Below, piece after piece: positions 26,258 to 36,500 of a stretch of 64,000 nucleotides of DNA (positions within the stretch are counted from its first letter, which is position 1; every line of letters starts with the position of its first letter). The translations under genes and the position numbers were made by a program. This stretch comes from Candidatus Poribacteria bacterium (GTDB lineage Bacteria; Poribacteria; WGA-4E; WGA-3G). The stretch lies in the NCBI GenBank assembly GCA_022827185.1, contig JAJDTM010000021.1:124001-188000 (forward strand). Direction: 5' to 3'. The notes below the pieces were generated by a model. That model was not told the origin of the DNA, ran no database searches, and saw only the letters and a list, made by a program, of their open reading frames with translations.

Positions 26258-27040
26258 CTATACCACTGCAGAGAGTCCGCCATCTATATTGATAGCCGTT
26301 CCAGTAATAAACGATGCACAGTCCGAGACAAGGAAGGCGACGAGGTTCCCCACTTCACTCGGTTCACCGAGACGTCCAAGTGGATGTTCCGCGCCACGTT
26401 CCTCCCAGTATTCCTCAAGTGTACCGGGTGAACCCGCGGCTTTCCACGCGCGTTCCCCCTGAGCACTTTTAATTGAAGTCAGACAGACTGTGTTAACCAA
26501 AATTTTGTGCGGTAAGAGTTCTTTAGAGAGTGCCTTCGTCAAGGCGATGCCTGCAGCGCGGCTCACCGAGGTCGGACACGAACCGGCACTCGGCTGTTTG
26601 CCACCCGGATGCGTGATATTGATAATCCGCCCGCTACCGTTGTTTTTCATGTGTGGAATTACCAATCGCGCACAACGAACAGCACCCATTAACTTAAGGT
26701 CCAGATCATCGTACCATGCTTCGTCGCTCATGGTTTCAAAATCGCCACCTGCTGAACGACCGGCGTTATTAACTAAAATATCAATCTTTCCGAAATGGCT
26801 CGCGGTTTGTCCGATAAAATCCTCTAACGTCTCCGGCTGCGTTACATCCGCCGGGATTGAGAGGACTTCGCCACCGGTTTGTGTGCGGATCGCTTCGGCA
26901 GCATCCGCCAAGACCGTTTCACGTCTCCCACAGATCGCAACTTTCGCGCCCTCTTCACACAGACGGAGGGCAATCCCTTTGCCGATCCCTTCACTGCCGC
27001 CAGTGATAACAGCAACTTTTCCAGTTAATCCAAGTTCCAT
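26258..27040 (-). CDS. Short-chain dehydrogenase/reductase with altered active site
   Basis: 260 residues, ATG after AAGGAG. Rossmann glycine motif GGSEGIGKG (about 14-22), NNAG at about 90 and the C-terminal GTAINIDGG are standard for classical SDRs. The catalytic segment is not: where YxxxK is expected (before the conserved AAGIALTKALSKEL helix) it reads CPTSVSRAAG, giving Thr and Arg in place of Tyr and Lys, and the usual Ser is also not seen in ITHPGGKQPSAGS. The cofactor site looks intact. The protein may use another mechanism or have a non-catalytic role. No operon partner: MITE-like element D lies upstream. Confidence 0.85.
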   Translation of the reverse strand: MELGLTGKVAVITGGSEGIGKGIALRLCEEGAKVAICGRRETVLADAAEAIRTQTGGEVLSIPADVTQPETLEDFIGQTASHFGKIDILVNNAGRSAGGDFETMSDEAWYDDLDLKLMGAVRCARLVIPHMKNNGSGRIINITHPGGKQPSAGSCPTSVSRAAGIALTKALSKELLPHKILVNTVCLTSIKSAQGERAWKAAGSPGTLEEYWEERGAEHPLGRLGEPSEVGNLVAFLVSDCASFITGTAINIDGGLSAVV

Positions 27041-27065
27041 AACCGCTCCTTATGTTTTCAATACA

Positions 27066-27190
27066 TAGAACTTACGTATTCCCTCTTAAAGTCCCCCTGA
27101 TAAGGGGCGGTGAATGCCATGCGGCATTCATACCGTTGATTCTTTAGGGGGTTTAAAATACGTATATTTGCTCAATTTGCGTAAGTCCTA
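27066..27190. mobile_element. MITE-like element D with flanking AATACA repeats
   Basis: Ends TAGAACTTACG (left) and TTGCGTAAGTCCTA (right). AATACA directly flanks it at 27060-27065 and 27191-27196. Interior: the CCCCCTGATAAGGGG/TTTAGGGGG core interrupted by a GAATGCC/GGCATTC palindrome, as in element A but single copy. It separates the hydrate-repair gene from the SDR gene. Confidence 0.8.
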
Positions 27191-27213
27191 AATACAACGC
27201 GTTTTACCACTAT

Positions 27214-28773
27214 TTACGCTATCAGCGAAGCAATTGCTGCTGGCACCACCTTCAGGACATCGCTTGCGAGGAGCCCATGCATCCCCAACGCCTCGGCAAC
27301 CCTGTCCGCTGCTAACCCGTGTATATATACACCAAGCGCGGCTGCCCTTTCGCTTGATATACCTTGTGCCATCAACCCTGCGATGATACCCGTCAGCACA
27401 TCTCCCATGCCACCTGTTGCCATGCCCGGATTACCTGTGGAATTGATCCACACATCCCCATTTGGAAATCCGGTAACAGTAGGTGCCCCTTTAAATACAA
27501 GCGTTACACCAGAGTCGCTGGCAAACTGCTGTGCCGTGTGAATCCGATCCTTTTCTAATGTAGACACCGGAGTATTCGTTAAGCGTGCCATCTCACCAGG
27601 ATGCGGTGTGAGAATTGCCTCTCTATCTAATAATGAGATAACTTCAGGGACTTGCGAGAGGGCATTCAACCCATCCGCGTCAATAATCAGCCGTCTGCCC
27701 AACCCTTGTTCCTGATTCTCACGTACCAGTTGGTGAACAAGTGCCACTGTATCTGGGTGTTGGGAAAGCCCGGGACCTATTGCAAGCACAGATTTCGTTT
27801 TTTCCGCGAATTCAAGGATAGTTGAGGTAGCAGATACAGAAAGGCTGCCGGCATCCGTTTCTGGCAGTGGGAGTGTCATCACTTCAGGCAAGAGACTTTC
27901 TAAAATTGGGTTCAAGTGTTTCGGAGTCGCGAGGGTTACCAATCCCGCACCAGTACGCAAAGCCGCTTCACTGGCAAGCGCAGCCGCGCCTGTCATACCT
28001 GTTGAACCAGCGACAACGAGGACACGTCCGTAAGTCCCTTTATGAGAGGAAGAAGGTCGCAGCGGCAGCAATTGTGATACTTGCTGCGCCGTTATCCAGT
28101 TAACCTTGATACCTTGTGCATTTACAACCTGTTCTGGGAAACCGATGTCGACGACTTCCAATTTTCCAGCAAGTTCGGCACCCGGATGTACCAACAACCC
28201 TCTTTTCGGCAAGCCTATTGTTATCGTCGTATCTGCCCTCACACAGGTCCCCAAAGGAATCCCAGTGTCCGCATCCAAGCCAGACGGAAGATCAACAGAA
28301 AGGATAGGTGTGGCGAGATCATTGATGGTATTAATAACAGGAGCAATTGGATCGCGAACTGTTCCGCGTAACCCTGTACCGAGAATAGCATCTACAAGGA
28401 GTTCACAATTAGCGATATTCGCATTGGATTTAAATTCAGCATCTGTCAAGGTTGCCGCAATCGGCAACCCAAGATTTTTCGCAATCTGAAGATTAATCGC
28501 TGCTTCGCCGGTGAAACTATCTGGTGGGGAAACGAGGAAAAGATGCACATCGCGGCCTGCATGAGCGAGTTGACGCGCGATAACGATGCCATCGCCGCCG
28601 TTATTGCCTTTGCCAACAAGAATGCCGATGCATTGACATCTCGGATAATGCTGTTGAATTGCCCGGACAATGGCACGCCCAGCAGTCTCCATGAGGACAA
28701 TGCCGGGAATGCCGATGCCTTCAATTGTGTCCTGATCGATCTGGCGCATTTCCGCTGCAGTCACGACTTTCAT
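27214..28773 (-). CDS. nnr: Bifunctional NAD(P)H-hydrate epimerase/dehydratase
   Basis: 519 residues, the usual length of the fused enzyme. N-terminal half is the YjeF_N/NnrE epimerase (LMETAGRAIV, GKGNNGGDGIVIARQL); C-terminal half is the NnrD ADP-dependent dehydratase (ribokinase-like; AGSTGMTGAAALASEAALRTGAGLVTLATP, EAILTPHPGEMARL, GNPGMATGGMGDVLTGIIAGL). Together they repair hydrated NADH and NADPH. ATG overlaps the stop of the upstream gene (ATGA), so the two are translationally coupled. Cytoplasmic. Confidence 0.96.
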   Translation of the reverse strand: MKVVTAAEMRQIDQDTIEGIGIPGIVLMETAGRAIVRAIQQHYPRCQCIGILVGKGNNGGDGIVIARQLAHAGRDVHLFLVSPPDSFTGEAAINLQIAKNLGLPIAATLTDAEFKSNANIANCELLVDAILGTGLRGTVRDPIAPVINTINDLATPILSVDLPSGLDADTGIPLGTCVRADTTITIGLPKRGLLVHPGAELAGKLEVVDIGFPEQVVNAQGIKVNWITAQQVSQLLPLRPSSSHKGTYGRVLVVAGSTGMTGAAALASEAALRTGAGLVTLATPKHLNPILESLLPEVMTLPLPETDAGSLSVSATSTILEFAEKTKSVLAIGPGLSQHPDTVALVHQLVRENQEQGLGRRLIIDADGLNALSQVPEVISLLDREAILTPHPGEMARLTNTPVSTLEKDRIHTAQQFASDSGVTLVFKGAPTVTGFPNGDVWINSTGNPGMATGGMGDVLTGIIAGLMAQGISSERAAALGVYIHGLAADRVAEALGMHGLLASDVLKVVPAAIASLIA

Positions 28774-29177
28774 CCAGCATTGCCCTGCAATTTTTCAGCA
28801 AGCACTAACAAGTGTGCTTCCATCTGGTGGGCTGCCTGCTTTAAACTTTCCTGCTCTATCTGAACTTCCTGAACCCGTTCGTCTTGATGGTTCTGGAGGC
28901 AAAAATTTAGGTTCGTGCGGAGATCAAACAGGCTCTGTTGGATATGATCTTGGAACGAGCCTTCTGGATACATCCACCGTCTGCCGCGGGTCTGTCGCAA
29001 ATTGAAGTGGCAATGTCCATTATCACCGCCGAAGCAGTCGAAACGCATGATCTCATCGTCGTAGACAAATAACGAGGCAGCGGGACCGCGGCCACCCGCA
29101 TCGTCGCGCCAGTATGATTCTAACCGAACATTATCTTGAATGGTATATTCAACCAAATCGTGCTTTTGATTCGCCAT
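28770..29177 (-). CDS. Conserved hypothetical cytoplasmic protein
   Basis: 135 residues from ATG 29177 (AAGGAGG nine bases ahead; an upstream in-frame start would add 15 residues). Sequence holds RLESYWRDDAGGRGPAASLFVYDDEIMRFDCFGGDNGHCHFNL and a helical C-terminal half (HIQQSLFDLRTNLNF, VQIEQESLKQAAHQMEAHLLVLAEKL). The first half reads like a compact beta domain; the His/Cys/Asp-rich GGDNGHCHF stretch could bind metal, but this is a guess. Overlaps nnr by four bases, so a likely operon. Family not recognised. Confidence 0.7.
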   Translation of the reverse strand: MANQKHDLVEYTIQDNVRLESYWRDDAGGRGPAASLFVYDDEIMRFDCFGGDNGHCHFNLRQTRGRRWMYPEGSFQDHIQQSLFDLRTNLNFCLQNHQDERVQEVQIEQESLKQAAHQMEAHLLVLAEKLQGNAG

Positions 29178-29379
29178 CTGTAAGCCCCTCCTTGGGTGCT
29201 TCTGCACGGTTGAAAACCGCACCTACAGTAACAGGTGAAAAAGTGACTTGAATTTCAGGCAGATTTGCGCTAAAGTATAGCAGCTTCAAACGTAAGAGTC
29301 AACATGAAATTTAAAAAAGTAAGTCAATTTATGGTGAATTATAGAAATAAGTTGACATTTATCAATAACCCAGTCCCTT

Positions 29380-29480
29380 CTCAAAGTCCCCCTGATAAGG
29401 GGGATTTAGGGGGTTGATTTTGCATTGAGACTCAAAGTTCCCTGATAAGGGGGATTTAGGGGGTTGATTTTGCATTGAGA
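29380..29480. repeat. Tandem 50-bp repeat with GGGGG hairpin core
   Basis: Two head-to-tail copies (29380-29430 and 29431-29480) of a unit that begins CTCAAAGTCCCCCTGATAAG and ends TTTTGCATTGAGA; the second copy has lost one base (TTCCC). Each holds CCCCTGATAAGGGG. It lies in the 392-base gap between the hypothetical gene and the sulfatase; the rest of the gap is AT-rich without further genes. Confidence 0.85.
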
Positions 29481-29517
29481 GTGTCCAAGTAATTCTAAAA
29501 TCTACCATAGTTTTCGG

Positions 29518-29547
29518 TTGATACTTTCTATCAAGGTATAGCATAAT
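29518..29547 (+). promoter_or_regulatory. Candidate promoter of the sulfatase gene
   Basis: TTGATA (29518-29523), an 18-base spacer and CATAAT (29542-29547), 22 bases before the ATG at 29570. Plausible but not strong. Confidence 0.35.
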
Positions 29548-29569
29548 ACAAAGGCTTGGACTACGGAAA

Positions 29570-31006
29570 ATGGATCGAAAGATGAGCAATAAACCGCACG
29601 TGCTTCTAATTACAACAGATCATTGGCCAAACTCTCTCTTGGGTGTTAGCGGACACCCTACTATTCAAACACCAACATTAGACGCGCTTTCCCGTAGCGG
29701 GACGCGTTTCACGCGGGGGTATAGTGAATGTCCGGTGTGTGCCCCTGCGCGAAAGACATTGATGACAGGTAGAGCTCCGCGTTTTGACGAGAGTTTAAGC
29801 TTAGACGGTCTTCCAACGCTTGCTCAGACATTTCGAGATGCTGGCTATCAGACTTATGCTGCCGGCAAATTACATGTCCATCCCCAACGCAGTCGCATCG
29901 GATTTGACGACGTGATGTTAGCTGAAGAAGGGCGGATTCTGGAGGGTGCGGTAGATGACTATGAGTTATTCCTTGGCGATAGCGGTTATGTCGGTCAGCA
30001 ATTTGCGCATGGTATGTCCAACAATGGTTATATTAACAGACCGTGGCACCTGCCTGAAGACTGGCACCTTACAAACTGGACTACGCAACAGATGGTCCGG
30101 ATGATTAAACGCCGGGACCCAACCCGTCCTGGGTTCTGGTATCTCTCCCACTGCTATCCGCATCCACCCTTGGCTCCACTTCAGTGTTATATGGATATGT
30201 ATCGTTATATTGATGTGGATATGCCGTATTGGGGCGAATGGGCAGAGGATACAGAAAAATTGCCGTTCACGCTAAAATCAATACAAAAAAAATACGCCCA
30301 TTTTACGGAAAATCTAATCCGAACGGCACGACAAGCATTTTATGCCCTCTGCACACACATTGACCACCAACTTCGTCTGGTTATTGGCACGTTGCGAGAA
30401 GAAGGTATGTTGGACAATACGGTTATCTTGTTTACATCTGATCACGGCGATATGCTTGGCAACCACGGACTTTGGGCAAAACGGCTCTTTTATGAAGATT
30501 CTGCCAATGTACCGATGCTCTTAGTGGGAGTTGCAGGGGATGAAAGAGTGGAGCACCACCGTGTGGATGAACGGCTTGTCGGGTGGCAAGATGTAATGCC
30601 GACGTTACTCCATCTCGCTGGAATTGACATCCCTGATACAGTTGAAGGTATTCCGATGATAGGTGAAGAAAAACGAGACTGGTTGTATGGACAATATGGT
30701 GATAGTGAGGATGTGGAGGCAACTCGGATGATTCATGACGGGCGCTTTAAACTCATTTACTATCCTGTAGGGAACTGCTTTCAACTCTTCGATTTACAAA
30801 CGGATCCGAAGGAATTAAATAATCTTGCAGATTCACAGGAATATGTTAAGGTACGAGAGCGGTTGACGAACCTTCTCGTTGATGAATTTTATGGGACAGA
30901 TGTAAACTGGATTCAGGATGATACGCTCGTTGGATTACCTGACCGGACATATAGTCCATCTGTTGGTCCGGGGTTCTCAGGACAGCGTGGAATCCATTGG
31001 CCGTAA
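29570..31006 (+). CDS. Sulfatase family protein
   Basis: 478 residues. N-terminal sulfatase/alkaline phosphatase fold: PHVLLITTDHWP (metal site Asp17), the sulfatase signature CAPAR at 57-61 with Cys57 as the likely formylglycine precursor, GKLH near 103, and FTSDHGDMLG near 285. It should hydrolyse a sulfate ester; the substrate cannot be read, but carbohydrate or choline-type esters are usual. No signal peptide, so cytoplasmic. A second ATG four codons later (MSNKPHVLL) is equally possible. Followed by the Ldh2 gene 26 bases later. No true formylglycine-generating enzyme was recognised in the window. Confidence 0.9.
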   Translation: MDRKMSNKPHVLLITTDHWPNSLLGVSGHPTIQTPTLDALSRSGTRFTRGYSECPVCAPARKTLMTGRAPRFDESLSLDGLPTLAQTFRDAGYQTYAAGKLHVHPQRSRIGFDDVMLAEEGRILEGAVDDYELFLGDSGYVGQQFAHGMSNNGYINRPWHLPEDWHLTNWTTQQMVRMIKRRDPTRPGFWYLSHCYPHPPLAPLQCYMDMYRYIDVDMPYWGEWAEDTEKLPFTLKSIQKKYAHFTENLIRTARQAFYALCTHIDHQLRLVIGTLREEGMLDNTVILFTSDHGDMLGNHGLWAKRLFYEDSANVPMLLVGVAGDERVEHHRVDERLVGWQDVMPTLLHLAGIDIPDTVEGIPMIGEEKRDWLYGQYGDSEDVEATRMIHDGRFKLIYYPVGNCFQLFDLQTDPKELNNLADSQEYVKVRERLTNLLVDEFYGTDVNWIQDDTLVGLPDRTYSPSVGPGFSGQRGIHWP

Positions 31007-31032
31007 CTGTGCTAAAGAAATGGAGTAATAAC

Positions 31033-31998
31033 GTGCATATTTCCGTTGCTGATGCGCGAGAACTCGCCGAGACTTTTTTGACAGGAAGTGGGATGTCCGC
31101 AACTGATGCCGCAATAATAGCGGACATCCTGTTAGAAGCCGAACTTCGCGGGCGAAAAACACACGGCTTTATCCGATTGACCGGCATTAAAAGTCGCTAT
31201 GAACAGGGAGAACGGACTGATATCCAAGTTGACAAAGAGGAAGGGCAGTGCATACGGGTTAATGGCGGAAACCAACCCGGTTATCTCGTTGCATACCGAG
31301 CAATGGAGCTTGCCATTGAACGTGCAAAACAGAGTGGATCAGGTATCATTGGGGTTTATAATACATCACATTGCGGCATGGCAGGATATTATGTCGATAT
31401 GGCGCGGAAAGCAGATATTATCGGACTACTCTTTGCGGATTGTCTGCCCCGAATTACGCCTGAAGGCGGCACGGAAGCTATTTTAGGAACAAATCCAATC
31501 GCTGTCGGGATACCATCCAATACAGTCCCAATTTTGTTTGATATGTCTACCGCTGCGATTACCAATGGAGATCTCCTCGTTGCTATGCGAGAGGGTACCG
31601 CAATCGCTGAAGGCATCGCGTTTAGCCCAGAAGGTGAACCGACAACCGACGCAGACGCAGCGTTAAAAGGCAGTGTCCGCCCATTCGGTGGACATAAAGG
31701 GTTTGGACTCGCGCTCATAACGCAAATCCTTGCTGGTGCGTTAGTCAACGCTGCGACAATTCCACCCCCGGGGGCAAACTACGGTCTGCTCATTATTGCG
31801 ATAGATCCAACAAGTTTTGTGCCGTTGACGCAATTCAAAACGGAGGTTGATAGACTTATTGCACACATCAAGGAGAATCGACGAGAAACGGGCGTTACAG
31901 AAATCCTTATTCCCGGCGAGCGAGCATACCGTCAGCGGGAAGCACATCTTGCTGATGGCATTGATTTAGACGACACACTTTTGAGTCAAATTACTTAA
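31033..31998 (+). CDS. Malate/L-lactate dehydrogenase-like oxidoreductase (Ldh2)
   Basis: 321 residues from GTG 31033, chosen because GGAG stands seven bases before it; an upstream TTG at 30997 overlaps the sulfatase end. Typical Ldh_2 sequence: KTHGFIRL, GVYNTSHCGMAGYYVDMARK, TNPIAVGIPS, FDMSTAAITNGDL and GHKGFGLALITQILAGAL. Known members oxidise 2-hydroxy acids (malate, lactate, ureidoglycolate, sulfolactate) with NAD(P). Given the sulfatase upstream, a role in degrading a sulfated compound is possible (inference). Slightly shorter than most family members. Confidence 0.9.
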   Translation: MHISVADARELAETFLTGSGMSATDAAIIADILLEAELRGRKTHGFIRLTGIKSRYEQGERTDIQVDKEEGQCIRVNGGNQPGYLVAYRAMELAIERAKQSGSGIIGVYNTSHCGMAGYYVDMARKADIIGLLFADCLPRITPEGGTEAILGTNPIAVGIPSNTVPILFDMSTAAITNGDLLVAMREGTAIAEGIAFSPEGEPTTDADAALKGSVRPFGGHKGFGLALITQILAGALVNAATIPPPGANYGLLIIAIDPTSFVPLTQFKTEVDRLIAHIKENRRETGVTEILIPGERAYRQREAHLADGIDLDDTLLSQIT

Positions 31999-32003
31999 AA
32001 ATT

Positions 32004-32084
32004 ATAGGCCCCCCTGCAGGCGGGGTTTAAAACCCCGCCTGCAGTGCGTAATGCATAGTTATCATAGAAGAATGCGTAAGTCCT
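32004..32084. mobile_element. Truncated MITE-like element E with long perfect palindrome
   Basis: Right end ATGCGTAAGTCCT fits the element family; the left end keeps only TAGG. The interior has a perfect 15-base inverted repeat (32014-32028 and 32030-32044, core GCAGGCGGGGTTT). It lies just after the Ldh2 stop and could also act as a terminator-like hairpin, though the loop is very small and no U-tract follows. Confidence 0.55.
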
Positions 32085-32141
32085 GTTAAATTAAACCAGT
32101 TATTAGGTGCGGTTTCCGCATCGCATTGAAAGGAAATTTAT

Positions 32142-33146
32142 ATGGCAACTTTTAAAGCAGGTATTATCGGTTGTGGCGGACGCGGACGCTCCCACGCACG
32201 CGGATATCAAGCATCTCCGGATGTTGAAATCGTCGCCTGTTCCGATCCCGTTGAAAACGCACGGAACGACTTCGCAGAGCAGTTTGAAGTTTCCAACACT
32301 TATGAAAACTATCAAGAGATGTTGGATAAAGAATCACTCGATTTTGTCAGCGTCTGCACATGGATTGCGCTGCATCGAGACATGGTTATTGCTGCTGCCA
32401 ACAGCGGTATTAAAGCCATCCATTCAGAAAAACCGATGGCACCGACATGGGGTGATGCAAAAGCACTCTATCAGGCGTGTGTCGATAACGATGTCGTGAT
32501 TACGTTCTGCCACCAACGCCGTTTTGGGGCACAATTCATCAAGGCGAAACAACTGGCAAACGAAGGCGCAATCGGTGAACTTCGCCGCCTTGAAGGTTCA
32601 TGTTCAAATTTGCTCGACTGGGGGACACACTGGTTTGATATGTTCCTTTTTTACAATAATGACGAACCTGTTGACTGGGTAATTGGTCAAATAGATGTAG
32701 CAGAAGAAAGACTCGTCTTCGGGACGCAGGTTGAGACGAGCGGGGTGTCGTGGTTCCGCTGGAAAAACGGTGTGGAAGGATTGCTGACGACAGGCGGTGT
32801 CTCTTTAAGTGGATTCTCAAATCGGCTCATCGGCACTGAAGGTATTATTGATGTCGGCGGTGGCGCGCCGGTCCGTATGTTGCGTACAGGTACTAACGAA
32901 TGGGAAACCCCTGATTTAAGCGACATTACGCCGACAGGTGATGATACAGTTCTCTCTGTCCTTGACCTCATTGATAGTGTCAAGACAGGACGTGAACCAG
33001 AACTCAGTGGTCGCAAGGCGCTTCAAGGGGCGGAACTCATTTTTGCAACGTATGAGTCAAGCCGACGACGCGCGAAGATTAATTTACCACTCACAGTCGA
33101 TGATTCCGCTTTGTTGACGATGGTCGCCAATGGAGACATCGGTTAA
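32142..33146 (+). CDS. Gfo/Idh/MocA family oxidoreductase
   Basis: 334 residues, ATG eight bases after AAAGGAA. N-terminal Rossmann fold with GIIGCGGRGRSHARG (about 7-21) and the conserved SEKPMAPTW (about 89-97), where Lys is the usual catalytic/cofactor residue; the middle segment ITFCHQRRFGAQFIKAK follows the family pattern. These enzymes act on sugars, inositols and related compounds with NAD(P). No partner gene is close; the window gives no clue to the substrate. Cytoplasmic. Confidence 0.92.
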   Translation: MATFKAGIIGCGGRGRSHARGYQASPDVEIVACSDPVENARNDFAEQFEVSNTYENYQEMLDKESLDFVSVCTWIALHRDMVIAAANSGIKAIHSEKPMAPTWGDAKALYQACVDNDVVITFCHQRRFGAQFIKAKQLANEGAIGELRRLEGSCSNLLDWGTHWFDMFLFYNNDEPVDWVIGQIDVAEERLVFGTQVETSGVSWFRWKNGVEGLLTTGGVSLSGFSNRLIGTEGIIDVGGGAPVRMLRTGTNEWETPDLSDITPTGDDTVLSVLDLIDSVKTGREPELSGRKALQGAELIFATYESSRRRAKINLPLTVDDSALLTMVANGDIG

Positions 33147-33368
33147 GCCTTTTCATTGGGAAACTTGGAAGTTTAGAAGAATAGAACCCCTGTCCTTCCA
33201 AACTTCCATCCCGCAGTTTTCTGTAATTTTTATCAACCTAATTGAATTTTTTGCGTCTAACAGATGCAAAGGGGATTCACGCATCTGTTCCCTAAGAACC
33301 TAAAATTAAAGAATTGGAAGCAGTAAATAGATACCGAGAAGTTCTCGACACACTCCCTTCAATGTCAG

Positions 33369-33526
33369 AAGCGTGCCAGCGTGACGTTTAGACAGACACG
33401 CTTTCCAGATGCCGCTTGTTGCGTTGAATAGTGGAGGTGCCGACACCGGCGTAAGGTGGCTAACCTACCCGGAGAATTTGTGAATCAACGCGAAGCACCG
33501 AACCTTAGCAGCCTTTCGGACTCGCG
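33369..33526 (+). ncRNA. Possible structured leader of the giant secreted-protein gene
   Basis: The 398-base gap ends in strongly foldable sequence: AAGCGTG/CACGCTT (33369-33375, 33397-33403); a hairpin GGTG-CCGA-CACC; a hairpin CCGG-GTA-GGT / ACC-TAC-CCGG (33446-33472 region); and a two-part stem CGCGA/TCGCG (33489-33493, 33522-33526) around CCGAA/TTCGG (33498-33502, 33515-33519). GCGTTGA (33421-33427) can pair with TCAACGC (33485-33491), which overlaps one arm of the last stem, so two folds exclude each other. The SD GGGAG follows 8 bases later. I could not match it to a known riboswitch class. The first part of the gap (33147-33360) shows nothing clear. Confidence 0.4.
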
Positions 33527-33544
33527 AAAAGCAGGGAGAAACGA

Positions 33545-36500
33545 GTGCCAAAAATTAAAAATATGTACGGTGTTACTGACAAGCCAGTACACAAAAGTCG
33601 AAACCCACACAAGCACGGAAACGATCCATCCACTAAATCGCCAAGCCGTTCTATTTTGGTGAATTTTCTCGCTTTCAGCAACGCTGGCAAGCTGAAGCTT
33701 GCTATTATAAGTCAGATTTTCGTTTGTCTTGCAGTTTTGATGGTATCTGCTAATGTTTGGGCAGTACCTACTCTGACGCTGTCCGCTCTTGATACCAATG
33801 GAGAGGATTCCGTTTTCAACGGGAGTACCCAGAAACTACGTATCACCATCGGATTAACTGGAACTGCTGGAGACCCTGATGGTCCCTATATCTATACCCT
33901 CACAGCCAATGGTCTTAATATTACTGGTGCAGCGCAACACTCGATAACTATGAATCAGACAAAAATTCACGATTGGGATGGAGGGAATTTTCCCGAGGGG
34001 GTATACATAATTCGCCTCGAAATTATAGACATAGAAGACCCGCTCTTTTTCTTAAATGAACCATTCTCGACCGACGTGTCGGTGACATTGGACAAAACCG
34101 CCCCAGAGATTTCGATTGGCACCCAGACGGCGGAGTTTTCACCAAATGGTGATCGAGTCCTTGATAGGCTTGAGGTCTTTTATGGTACAAACGAAGGGCT
34201 TAAAGAAAATAAGTTGGAATTTCTCCTGAGAACCGGGGAGAGCAAAACCTTATTTGGACAGTCTGTTAATCTAAATACAGGTAATGGCAGTCATCGTTAC
34301 GTTTGGGATGGTGGTGATAGGGCTTCCAGAGTTTTTCCCGATGGACAGTATATATTAAAACTTCGAGTCGTTGACAAAGCCGGAAATACCGCTGAAAAGG
34401 AATCTATTCCGGTCACCATTGATACAAAACCACCGCTAATCTCTCAAGTGGCCGCCAATGAGAATCTAACACTCGTTGATGGTGTTTTCATCAACGCGCC
34501 CATCCAGTCGATTAAGGTAACAGCAGATGCTGCTGGAGGCACACCGCTTGATTTCACTGCTAATAAAACCAGACTGCAAGTGAAAAAACAGGGGGGCGCT
34601 GCCATAAAAGGAGACCTCAGCTACGATGCAACAGCATTGACATTTTCCTTTGGCAATCGTTTGGACACTGCGTCCGAAAATGGGAACTATACCGTTTCAA
34701 CCGCTGTCGTTGATAGAGCCGGAAACGTCGTTGAAAAAACATTGGATTTCACCTTTGATAACGTCGCTCCCAGTTTGAGAGAGATTGCCACGTCAAGAGG
34801 CGAGTTTACCCCCGGTAGCGGTGTTAGCAGATCGATGAATTTTGTTGAGGCAACACTCAACGATAATCTCCAAGACGGGCTTGATCGTTTTGCTTCCACG
34901 ATCCGTCTTACGGGTCCCAACGGTGCTGTGTTGGGAAGGCAAACACAGCCGGATGATGATAGAATTCGCTGGGTCTTACTATCGCCGCTCTTGCCGAAAG
35001 ATGGTCTCATGGACGGCGAATATACCATTGAGGTGAATGCGAAGGATAAGGCAGGGAACGAGACCGGGACTTTACAAATACCTTTTACTTATGATAACCT
35101 TGCACCACGTGTCACTTTAGGTTTTGACGAAGCATCTCCCTTCACGCTAAATCAAGATACGATTTACCACGCACAACCGCTTTCACAAATTGTCGCGACG
35201 TTTGATGATGCAGGTGTTGGTGTTGATCTGGAAGAAGATATTCGTATCGTTTTTGGCACGACGGGAGCCGATAGACAGATTAACAGGCTACCCGGACGTG
35301 AGTTTCTGGCAACGGAACGCGACCAATTAACTTATATTTTAGAAACACCGCTGACAAGTCGAGACGGAAGCCAAGATGGACGTTATGCAATCAAGGTCCA
35401 AGCGACAGATACACTTGGCAATACGGAGACTTACGAGTACCAACTTATCTACGATACACAACTCCCGACACTCGTCTCTACTGTACCAGCCGCCAACACG
35501 ACTGTCTCAGAACTATCGCAGGTCGAGGTGGTACTTGCCGAGGAGACCAGCGGTATAGATTTCATTCAAAGTACCTTCCGACTGACGCAGGACCAAACAG
35601 AGGTGCCGGTGAATATAACGAGTAACGGCGCAGATACAGCCACGCTAACACTCGCGGAACCGATCGCTTTAGACGGTTCTGATGATGGTACTTACGCAAT
35701 TGAAATCGCACCAATAGATTTAGCCGGGAACCTTGGTGTTACTGTCCGACGCGAATTCTATCTCGTCAGCCAAAGCCGACCTGAGATTCGGTTAACAACC
35801 CCTGAAACGACAACTGTCAATAATTTGACAACGGTTGTCGTTGAACTCAGCGGTTACATCGGTGCTGGTATTGATTTTGATGCCGCAACGCTGACTGTCA
35901 CGGATCCACAAGGAACACTCGTCCAGCAGGCAAAAGTTGAACACGATGCAGCAAACAGTGTGTTGACTTGGGATACTGAAGCGATAATCCCTGGCGATGG
36001 TAGTGCAGATGGTGAATACACTATAACCGCAACGTTTGTCGATTTTAGCGGACAACGCTTTACACAGGAATTCTCACTTGTTTTAGATACCCAATTTCCT
36101 GCAATTGAAAACATCTATATTGGATCACAGGAACTAATAGCGGATACCCTCACAACCTTCGATGAAGGCGTTTCCAGCATCGCTGTTAATTTTGATGCAG
36201 CTGCCAATGATATTGACTTTAGCAATATGGTTATCGCACTGAAAAATTCGGATGGGTCCGAAATTGCCCTGAATCGATCCGATAATGGGCAAAGCGTCTT
36301 GACGTTGAGTTTCGCAGAATTGGATGAGCCGGGAGACTATAGCCTTGAAATCATCCCACAGGACCTTTTCGGAAATCAGAGTACCCGCGCCTTTATCTAT
36401 CCATTTCGACTCGATTTTGAGGTGTCATTACCACAAGTCGTTTCTATTCTCATTGATGGTAACGCTGATGCTCTCGTTTACGTAAATGGATCATCTACCA

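Noticed and set aside
29380..29480. Tandem 50-base repeat as a mini CRISPR
   Set aside because: Only two copies, no spacers between them, and the unit is a dispersed palindromic repeat; no cas genes nearby.
33369..33526. Leader as a known riboswitch (c-di-GMP, cobalamin, TPP)
   Set aside because: Conserved core bases of those classes were not found; kept only as an unassigned structured leader.
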